Positions 14,958-20,265 of a stretch of DNA of 20,265 nt are shown here, in pieces (within the stretch, counting starts at the first letter, position 1; every line of letters begins with the position of its first letter). The stretch is from contig JAISOR010000083.1 of the NCBI GenBank assembly GCA_031275535.1, positions 1-20,265 of the forward strand, written 5' to 3'. This DNA is from Treponema sp. Its GTDB lineage: Bacteria; Spirochaetota; Spirochaetia; Treponematales; Breznakiellaceae. The translations under genes and the position numbers were made by a program. The notes beneath the pieces are model-generated. The model ran no database searches and was not told where the DNA came from. It saw only the letters and a list, made by a program, of their open reading frames with translations.

Positions 14958-15311
14958 CTATACCCGTATGCCGATGGCTTCCCTGATGGAATCCACCAGG
15001 GTCTTGCGGCCTTCCAGCCTGCCCATGGTCCCGGGGATCTCCACCACCAGGGGATAGCGGCCCGAAAGCTGCCACCGGGTCAGCTCATCCCCCAGCCAAT
15101 CGGCGGCCTCCTCGGTCAGGATCAGGACCCGGCAGTCCCCCGCCCCCGGCAGGGCCGAGGGCAGTACCACCCCGGCGCTTTCATCCCGGCCCTGGGTGAT
15201 CCCGCGGAACGCCGCCTGGGCCTCTTCGGCGCCGGAGACCGCCCTTCCGTCAACGCCGGCAAAACGGAAGGCGGTAACCAGTTCGGCGTCCCCGATAAAG
15301 TAATAATCCAC
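14958..15311 (-). CDS. atpF: V-type ATPase subunit F (central stalk)
   Basis: Small central-stalk subunit that binds subunit D; 117 residues. The N-terminus YYFIGDAELVTAFRFAGVDG matches the family pattern (IGD, GFRLAG-like), and VLILTEEAADWL near 69-80 and LVVEIPG near 93-99 are the other conserved strands. The start is a GTG at 15311, five bases after the subunit K stop, with no good ribosome site. Translation is therefore probably coupled to subunit K. Confidence 0.92.
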   Translation of the reverse strand: MDYYFIGDAELVTAFRFAGVDGRAVSGAEEAQAAFRGITQGRDESAGVVLPSALPGAGDCRVLILTEEAADWLGDELTRWQLSGRYPLVVEIPGTMGRLEGRKTLVDSIREAIGIRV

Positions 15312-15316
15312 GGGTT

Positions 15317-15646
15317 TTAGAATATCATAATGAGCAGGGCCACCAGGAAGCCCCAGAGGCAGATCCCCTCCGCCAGGCCGGCATAGGGCAGGGCCTTTCC
15401 GGAAAGCTCAGGATTCTCGCTCATGGCTCCCATGGCCGCGGAACCGATCTGGCCCACCGCAAGCCCCCCGGCAATACAGGAGATGCCCACCGCCAGGGCG
15501 GCGGCAAAATACTCCCAGACCGAGGTCCCCCCGGCGGCCGCCGCGGCGGACGCCCCGGCCGCGGCCTCGGTCTCCGCCTCCTGGGCAAAAACCGGCAAGG
15601 CCAGGGCGCACAAGGCCAGGGCCAGCAACAAAATTCGACGCTTCAT
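15317..15646 (-). CDS. atpK: V-type ATPase subunit K (membrane rotor proteolipid) with an N-terminal leader
   Basis: Ion-carrying rotor subunit in the membrane; 109 residues. It begins with a signal-peptide-like stretch (MKRRILLLALALCALALPVFAQ), then an Ala/Glu-rich linker to about residue 42, then one helical hairpin of two membrane helices (about 45-73 and 86-109). This makes it a single-hairpin rotor subunit and not the four-helix form of Enterococcus NtpK. The ion-binding carboxylate is Glu93 in AGLAEGICLWG. Gln66 in the first helix (AVGQIGSA) sits where sodium-binding rotor subunits carry a glutamine, but the serine after the glutamate is replaced by glycine, so the ion is undecided. It overlaps the end of atpI as ATGA and has a GGGAGG ribosome site. 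Confidence 0.93.
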   Translation of the reverse strand: MKRRILLLALALCALALPVFAQEAETEAAAGASAAAAAGGTSVWEYFAAALAVGISCIAGGLAVGQIGSAAMGAMSENPELSGKALPYAGLAEGICLWGFLVALLIMIF

Positions 15647-17661
15647 GACTTAACCTCCCTGCGAAACCGGAAGGGAGAAAATTCCACCCCCGTTTCGGTA
15701 AAAAACTTACTGAAAAATTCGTAATATTGAAGACGCACCACCTGAATGGCAACGATCATTCCTTCCAAAAGTATGATTACCCCATTGCCAAAGATCATAA
15801 CGATGAGGGAGAATACCGGCCCCACCGCTAAATTGCCGACCATTTCGGAAAGGGTAAACACGATAAACGAAAGCACCGCATGGGACAGGGCAAAGGCCCC
15901 GACCCGCAGAAAACTGACGGTATTGGATATATAGGTTGAAGCGGTTTCAAGGATTTCCACAAAACCTTCCATAACAAACACCAGGAGCCCGTGTTCCAGC
16001 ACCGGCCGCTCCCCGGAGACGAAGCGCCATACCGCGGGGCCAAAGAAGATACACCCCAGGGGGAAAAGAAGCCCCAGCATATCGAACCAGGCAAAACGGC
16101 CCCCCGCCAGGAGCCGCACCGCAAGAAAAATAGCATACCAGAAGAACAGGATCCCCGCTAAGCCGGTTTTTGAAAAAAGGGCCCTCTCGTATCTTTTAAG
16201 AACCCATTGGTTTATGATATTGACCAGCAGGCCCACGGAGTTGAGCAGTACCCCCACGGCGATGGTAAAGCCAAAGAAGTAAAAGAGTTTGGTGATGCTG
16301 CCCTTTTCGGGCATAAGATGGAGGATCCGCTCCACCGGATGGCCGGTAAGAAAACCCGTGAGGGCCCTGGTGGGACCGGTGAGGAGTTTCTCGTTGGTAA
16401 AGACCTCCCCGTTTAAGAGTCCCATGAACATGGAGGATATGCCCACCGCTATCAGAGGGACCGAGAAATGCCGGAACCCCGCCAGGGTCTTGATACTCCG
16501 CTTTCCCGTCAGGATCCCCGCCAAGAGAAGCACCAAACCCTGGCCCACATCGCCGAACATGATGCCAAAGAGGATGGTAAAGGAGAGGGCCACAAAAACG
16601 GTAGGATCGATGGTACCGTACAGGGGGGCTCCGTAGGAGAAGACCACCCCCTCGAAGCCCTTTACAAAGGAACCATGTTCCAGGGAAACCGGAACCTTCT
16701 CTTTTCCATCCTTTACCCCCGGCAGTTCCTCGGGGTTAAAGGCCCGCACCGCCACCCTGCCCTGGGTCCGGGCTTCCAGGGCCGATACCAGGTCCTCCAC
16801 CAGATCCGCCGGCACCCAGCCCGAAAGGACATAGACGCTTTTAGTGGCTACCAGCTTTCCCTTGAGCTGTTCCACAATGGCGGCCATAAGGCAGGAGGCG
16901 GTCAAAGCCTTAAGCTCCGGCCCGTATTCATCCCTAAGCAGGGCCTTATCCCTGGCAATTTTTTCCAGTTCCTGTTCCGCCCCCTTAAGCCGGGTCTCCA
17001 GGCCGGAGAGGAGTTCCGCGGGAACGCCCTTATACCCCTCGGGGATGGCAATGGGAATAAAGGATTGTTTTTTAAGTTCCGAATCCAGGGCAAAACGCCC
17101 CTTTCGGGAAGCCGCGGCCAATACCCGGTCCCCGCCGTCCAGGGGAACAATCACCGCCCGGTCCGCCAGGGTCTCCTGCATCTCCGCCTGTCTTTTGGGA
17201 TCCAAATGGCCCACCCTGAGGGTTAAATAGGAGAGCTGATCCAGGTCGGAAAAGGGGGCGTTGAGGTTTGCGAAGGCCGTGGCCTCATTAAGGGCCTCCT
17301 CGACCTTCTGTTTCTCCGCCGCGGTTTCATTTTCCCGCTTGCTTAAAAGGGCGATACTGGAACAAATTTTATCGATTAGGATGTCCTCGGTTTCCCCCGG
17401 CAGCCGGCTCGACTCTTCCGGCTCCCGGGGAAGCTCAAGGCCAAGGTAGGCGGCCCCCTGCTTTACCTTTTCAAGGTTCTCCCTGATATGCTTTAGATCG
17501 GCCTCGTCCAGGGCATGGACGGAATTCGCCCCCGGAGCGGCGTCGCCGGTTTCTTCGGAAAAATGCATCACCCCCCGGCGGCCCAGGAATTCGATGACCC
17601 CGTCCACATCCCGGTCAAGCACGGTTAACTCGATCTGTTTCATCTTCCGGGGGCGTATCAT
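15643..17661 (-). CDS. atpI: V-type ATPase subunit I (membrane stator)
   Basis: Stator subunit holding the ion half-channels beside the K ring; 672 residues. The N-terminal half (about 1-330) is cytoplasmic, with coiled-coil arms (LEKVKQGAAYLGLE, ETRLKGAEQELEKIARDK) that hold the peripheral stalks. The C-terminal half has about seven or eight membrane helices. The essential arginine that faces the rotor glutamate is Arg586 in SNTVSFLRVGAFALSH, and GDVGQG near the first membrane helices is a second family mark. The ATG at 17661 overlaps the atpC stop as ATGA. Confidence 0.95.
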   Translation of the reverse strand: MIRPRKMKQIELTVLDRDVDGVIEFLGRRGVMHFSEETGDAAPGANSVHALDEADLKHIRENLEKVKQGAAYLGLELPREPEESSRLPGETEDILIDKICSSIALLSKRENETAAEKQKVEEALNEATAFANLNAPFSDLDQLSYLTLRVGHLDPKRQAEMQETLADRAVIVPLDGGDRVLAAASRKGRFALDSELKKQSFIPIAIPEGYKGVPAELLSGLETRLKGAEQELEKIARDKALLRDEYGPELKALTASCLMAAIVEQLKGKLVATKSVYVLSGWVPADLVEDLVSALEARTQGRVAVRAFNPEELPGVKDGKEKVPVSLEHGSFVKGFEGVVFSYGAPLYGTIDPTVFVALSFTILFGIMFGDVGQGLVLLLAGILTGKRSIKTLAGFRHFSVPLIAVGISSMFMGLLNGEVFTNEKLLTGPTRALTGFLTGHPVERILHLMPEKGSITKLFYFFGFTIAVGVLLNSVGLLVNIINQWVLKRYERALFSKTGLAGILFFWYAIFLAVRLLAGGRFAWFDMLGLLFPLGCIFFGPAVWRFVSGERPVLEHGLLVFVMEGFVEILETASTYISNTVSFLRVGAFALSHAVLSFIVFTLSEMVGNLAVGPVFSLIVMIFGNGVIILLEGMIVAIQVVRLQYYEFFSKFFTETGVEFSPFRFRREVKS

Positions 17662-18677
17662 GGCGCTACCTCCAGCAGGGCAAAAATATCTCCCGCAGGC
17701 ATACCAAGACCGAGTCCCTCGGCAACGCTGGTAAGGAGATCCTCCTCAAACTGCTTCAGCTTAATAAAGCAGGTCACCGTATCCAGGGAAAAGGGCCTCC
17801 GCCGAAAAGAGACCCGGGCCAGGCGGTAGAGGTACTCCGACGCGGCGTTCTGGAAACACCGGGGGTCCACGGTCCAGGATTCTCCGGGCCGGGCGGGGTT
17901 CAGGAACCCCGCCCGTTTCCAGGAGGCCCAGTCGGAGGGGTTGTCCAGGGCCAGGGAAAGGGAAGAGAGGGCGTCGGCGGCCAGGGCCCCCTGGGATTCT
18001 ATAAGCACCAGCCGTTCCCGGATCTCCTGGGGGGACATGCCGTAATAGGTCCGCAGCCGCAAAGCCCAGGCGGCGTTCCGCAGGGATATTTCCTCGGAGA
18101 GGAGCTTCTCAGCCGTCTTCCGGTCGTTCCGGGGGAGGGAAAGGAGGGACCCCCAAAGGCTGGTATAGTACTGCCGGTCCAGCCTGGTCTGCAAAAGCCC
18201 CTGATCCCCGCCGGAAGAGGCCGGGTTTTGCAGATCTTCCTTGAGCAGCCAGTCGAATTCGGTGTCCCGGAGCATGGCCTTGATATCGGGGTAGGCTTCA
18301 ACCCTAAGGGTCCGAAACCGGCCGATGTCCGTAAAAACCGGGGCCTTAGGCTCCCCCGCGGCCAGGGCGTTGATAAGGTTCTTGATATCCCCATATTCAT
18401 AACTCCGCAGGAGCCGGACCAGAAATTCCGGGGGCCTGGCAAAGGAATCGATGATGGTGACTATCTGCTTTGCGGTCCGGCCGATGATGCGCCGTTCAAG
18501 GTCCACCAGCAATTCCCGCTCCGGAAGATCCCGGGCATTCAGGGAAAAGACCAGCCGATCCAGTTCGGAGAGCCTGCTGAGGGCGCCAAGCTGTAAAATT
18601 CTCTTTCCCACAAAGGATCTTCCGATAATCCCGCAGGCCTTGGCATAGACATACGCCCGTTCCCCAGATCCAGGCAT
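17658..18677 (-). CDS. atpC: V-type ATPase subunit C (d/AC39 type, rotor socket)
   Basis: Links the central stalk D-F to the top of the K ring; 339 residues. The protein is helical and soluble. YVYAKACGIIGRSFVG at 9-24 is the typical family start, and RSYEYGDIKNLINALAAGE near 110-128 is the conserved centre. AAP-type repeats and membrane segments are absent, as expected. ATG at 18677 with AAGGA upstream. It begins 4 bp after the G/H-like subunit and overlaps atpI at its end. Confidence 0.87.
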   Translation of the reverse strand: MPGSGERAYVYAKACGIIGRSFVGKRILQLGALSRLSELDRLVFSLNARDLPERELLVDLERRIIGRTAKQIVTIIDSFARPPEFLVRLLRSYEYGDIKNLINALAAGEPKAPVFTDIGRFRTLRVEAYPDIKAMLRDTEFDWLLKEDLQNPASSGGDQGLLQTRLDRQYYTSLWGSLLSLPRNDRKTAEKLLSEEISLRNAAWALRLRTYYGMSPQEIRERLVLIESQGALAADALSSLSLALDNPSDWASWKRAGFLNPARPGESWTVDPRCFQNAASEYLYRLARVSFRRRPFSLDTVTCFIKLKQFEEDLLTSVAEGLGLGMPAGDIFALLEVAP

Positions 18678-18681
18678 CCTC

Positions 18682-18987
18682 TTATTCCTTTAAAAACAGA
18701 CTTTCAACAAGTCCAAAGAAGTCATCGGTATGTACCGGCATGGACCCCAGGCTTTCCCGGTAAGCGTCAAGCTGCTCTTTATACTCAAGCCTTACCGCCG
18801 TAATTTCTTTTTCGTACCCAGCGTCCAGTTCCTCCACTTCCCGGCTATAGCGTTCATCGTAACGGGAACGGTTCTTCTTTTCGTTCTCCGCTATCCGGCG
18901 ATCCGCCTCTGCCTGGGCGTCATCCACCAAAGCCGAAGCCTTGGCTTCAACTTCCAATAAATGCCGCAGTACATCCTGTTCGTCCAT
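18682..18987 (-). CDS. V-type ATPase G/H-like peripheral stalk subunit
   Basis: Short protein of 101 residues that is almost one continuous charged helix (ASALVDDAQAEADRRIAENE and onward), as in the G/H subunits that pair with subunit E in the peripheral stalk. Family members of this kind evolve fast, so the call rests on the helical pattern, the length and its place as first gene of the V-ATPase set. It ends in a short hydrophobic tail (FFGLVESLFLKE). The ribosome site is weak (AGTAGG), and it starts 12 bp after the EIIA gene. Confidence 0.78.
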   Translation of the reverse strand: MDEQDVLRHLLEVEAKASALVDDAQAEADRRIAENEKKNRSRYDERYSREVEELDAGYEKEITAVRLEYKEQLDAYRESLGSMPVHTDDFFGLVESLFLKE

Positions 18988-18999
18988 GGGAACCTACTG

Positions 19000-19473
19000 T
19001 TAATTTAAGGTGATGAGAATATCCTCATATTTTTTTATAACGCCGCAGGCGCCCTGGGCATCCTTCTGGGCCGCTAAATCCGTGTAAAACTGGGGATTCG
19101 CCAAAAGTTCGGCCAGGCGCTGCAAAACCCGGAGGTGCTGCTCCGAATCCTTTTGCGGGGCCAGGAGCATAAACAAAAGATAGACCGGATTCCCGTCCAG
19201 GGCCTCATAATCAATCCCCTTCTTGGAAATGCCCAATATGCCGTAGATCTTATCGACCGCATTGGTTTTTCCGTGGGGAATGGCAATACCCATTTGGATC
19301 CCCGTGGACATCTTGATTTCCCGTTCCCTAAGGGCATCAAGGATCTCTTCCCGGCTGTTTGATTTAGTTATCTGGCAGAAATGGTCCACTAATTCTTCAA
19401 AAACCTCATCCTTATCTTCCGCCTCTAAACCGACTTTTATAAATTCGGGCGAAAAAATTTCATACAGAAACAT
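19000..19473 (-). CDS. PTS EIIA protein, fructose/nitrogen (PtsN-like) type
   Basis: Single-domain phosphocarrier of 157 residues. The phosphorylatable residue is His67 in GIAIPHGKT, preceded by the REIKMSTGIQMG segment, and LFMLLAP and HLRVLQRLAELL follow in the usual places. No EIIB or EIIC membrane domain is attached or encoded nearby, so it is more likely a regulatory EIIA (PtsN-like) than part of a sugar transporter; EI and HPr are not in the window. It lies between secG and the V-ATPase genes in one operon, 23 bp after secG. A role in controlling the ATPase or central metabolism is inferred only from position. Confidence 0.88.
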   Translation of the reverse strand: MFLYEIFSPEFIKVGLEAEDKDEVFEELVDHFCQITKSNSREEILDALREREIKMSTGIQMGIAIPHGKTNAVDKIYGILGISKKGIDYEALDGNPVYLLFMLLAPQKDSEQHLRVLQRLAELLANPQFYTDLAAQKDAQGACGVIKKYEDILITLN

Positions 19474-19496
19474 TACAACCTACCCCCGGATATTGT

Positions 19497-19916
19497 TTAC
19501 TCGGCATTTGTTTCCGCGCCCGTTTCCGCTTCCGTTTCTATTTCCGCCCCTATGGAAGGCTGCCCCTCGGGGGCTGCGGGGGCTTCAAGGACTTCGGGGG
19601 CCGCCGGGGCCTCCTCCTGCCACCAGTCGCTGCTTGCCTCGGGAGAAAGCTGGCGTCCCGCGGCTTCCACGCCGGTGCCGCCGGGGGTCCGGTTGATCAG
19701 GGCAAGGCCGAGGCTCAGAACCAAAAAAATCGCCCCCAACAGGGAGGTAGCCCGGGTGAGTACATTGCCGGAACGGGAGCCAAAGGCGGAGGAACTGCCG
19801 CCGGCAAAAATACCGCCCAGGCTGTCCCCCTCTTCATTCTGAATCAGGACCAGCAAAATAAGCAAAATCGCCGCAATAACAAAAAAAATCAACAACAGAA
19901 TACTGAGTACACCCAT
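19497..19916 (-). CDS. secG: Protein translocase subunit SecG
   Basis: Small inner-membrane subunit of the SecYEG channel; 139 residues. Two membrane helices (about 3-24 and 55-73) flank the conserved cytoplasmic loop with LVLIQNEEGDSLGGIFAGG and SAFGSRSGNVLTRAT, which is diagnostic. Beyond residue 75 there is an Ala/Pro/Glu-rich acidic tail of about 60 residues ending in repeated ETEAETGAE-like units. E. coli SecG has 110 residues in all, so the tail is an extension. The ATG at 19916 has a GGAG ribosome site and a predicted promoter closely upstream, so this is the first gene of the long operon. Confidence 0.93.
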   Translation of the reverse strand: MGVLSILLLIFFVIAAILLILLVLIQNEEGDSLGGIFAGGSSSAFGSRSGNVLTRATSLLGAIFLVLSLGLALINRTPGGTGVEAAGRQLSPEASSDWWQEEAPAAPEVLEAPAAPEGQPSIGAEIETEAETGAETNAE

Positions 19917-19942
19917 TAATAACTCCGTAAAAAATATACTCT

Positions 19943-19971
19943 ATTCTACTGGATGGGAAAGACTTATGCAA
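19943..19971 (-). promoter_or_regulatory. Sigma70-type promoter for the secG/V-ATPase operon
   Basis: On the minus strand the -35 box is TTGCAT (19966-19971), the spacer is 17 bp and the -10 box is TAGAAT (19943-19948), five of six matching consensus. Transcription would begin near 19936, leaving a leader of about 20 bases before secG. The -35 box lies 18 bp from the GGGCAA edge of repeat copy 2. No other strong promoter was seen within the block, so it may serve many of the downstream genes. Confidence 0.6.
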
Positions 19972-19987
19972 TACACCGTATGAAAGG

Positions 19988-20261
19988 CCGGGCAAAAGCA
20001 TTTACTCCCTATCCGGGATACTCTAAATGAAGACATACCGGTATGGTGAGAGAATTACTTGGGGTCCTGGCGGCTGTCAAAGCCATAGGGGACCCCCCAT
20101 AGGGTCCCCCCAATGGCTTTGACACCGGACCTTGGTCCGATGCCACCCCACCAGGGTTTTTCTCCACCGTACCGGTGCGTTTCTTCGAAGGTATCCCGGA
20201 TATACACAAGAATTGCCCGGTCTTTACTTATATGGGGGGAAGAGACGGTTCCTCGCATAAT
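19988..20261. repeat. Dispersed long-hairpin repeat, copy 2
   Basis: Same orientation and same order of parts as copy 1: CCGGGCAA (19988-19995) pairs with TTGCCCGG (20213-20220), then TATCCGGGATAC-type arms, TACCGGTATGGTG (20036-20048) with 20165-20177, and the central stem around 20069-20125. The tail with GGGGAAGAGACGG is also conserved and runs to about 20261; the window stops at 20265, so the outer edge is not seen. Compared with copy 1 it has a 15-bp insertion (20127-20141) that is itself a small hairpin (GGACC-TT-GGTCC), plus scattered substitutions and one-base indels. No protein-coding gene is supported in 19917-20265. Confidence 0.85.
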
Positions 20262-20265
20262 AGGG

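Noticed and set aside
14950..15075. Longer N-terminus of subunit E from 15075
   Set aside because: It would overlap subunit F and add residues unlike the family. The ATG at 14949 has a ribosome site.
1..20265. CRISPR arrays, tRNA or rRNA genes, IS transposases, prophage genes
   Set aside because: No regularly spaced repeats, cloverleaf pattern, rRNA-like sequence or transposase/integrase motif was seen on either strand.

Overview
The window looks like chromosome from a GC-rich spirochaete of the Treponema lineage. The clues are a PnrA/TmpC-like (BMP family) purine-nucleoside lipoprotein with a loose spirochaetal lipobox, a complete bacterial V-type ATPase operon instead of an F-type one, and a second possible lipoprotein, an HtrA protease. 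The genus is inference, because there is no rRNA or tRNA here. Every complete gene lies on the minus strand. The only plus-strand gene is the last 41 codons of a probable outer-membrane beta-barrel protein at the left edge.

Layout, in the direction of transcription (right to left). (1) At 20265-19988 lies a long, hairpin-forming repeat (copy 2), followed by a good sigma70-type promoter at 19971-19943. (2) From 19916 to 6187 sixteen tightly packed genes follow: secG, a PTS EIIA (PtsN-like) protein, the V-ATPase genes G/H-like, C, I, K, F, E, A, B and D, a universal stress protein, an unrecognised 135-residue protein, a J-domain/TPR protein, methionine aminopeptidase and HtrA. Several junctions are ATGA stop/start overlaps, including the one joining V-ATPase subunit D to the stress protein. 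The only sizeable interruption before map is a 161-bp cluster of five perfect hairpins at 8569-8729. (3) At 6057-5795 lies copy 1 of the repeat, in the same orientation as copy 2 and again just upstream of a strong promoter (5774-5746). (4) From 5693 to 156 a five-gene nucleoside salvage operon follows: binding lipoprotein, a possible attenuator, ABC ATPase, two permeases, and purine nucleoside phosphorylase DeoD.

How the genes fit together: the left operon would bind purine nucleosides at the cell surface, import them and split them to base plus (deoxy)ribose-1-phosphate. The right block builds a V-type proton or sodium pump and also carries secretion (SecG), protein maturation and quality control (Map, HtrA, J-protein) and stress or regulatory proteins (Usp, EIIA).

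The most unusual material is non-coding. There are two direct copies of a roughly 265-bp element that folds almost end to end into one long hairpin, each ending 18-20 bp upstream of a predicted -35 box, and there is the five-hairpin cluster between dnaJ-like and map. No rRNA, tRNA, CRISPR array, transposase or phage gene was seen.
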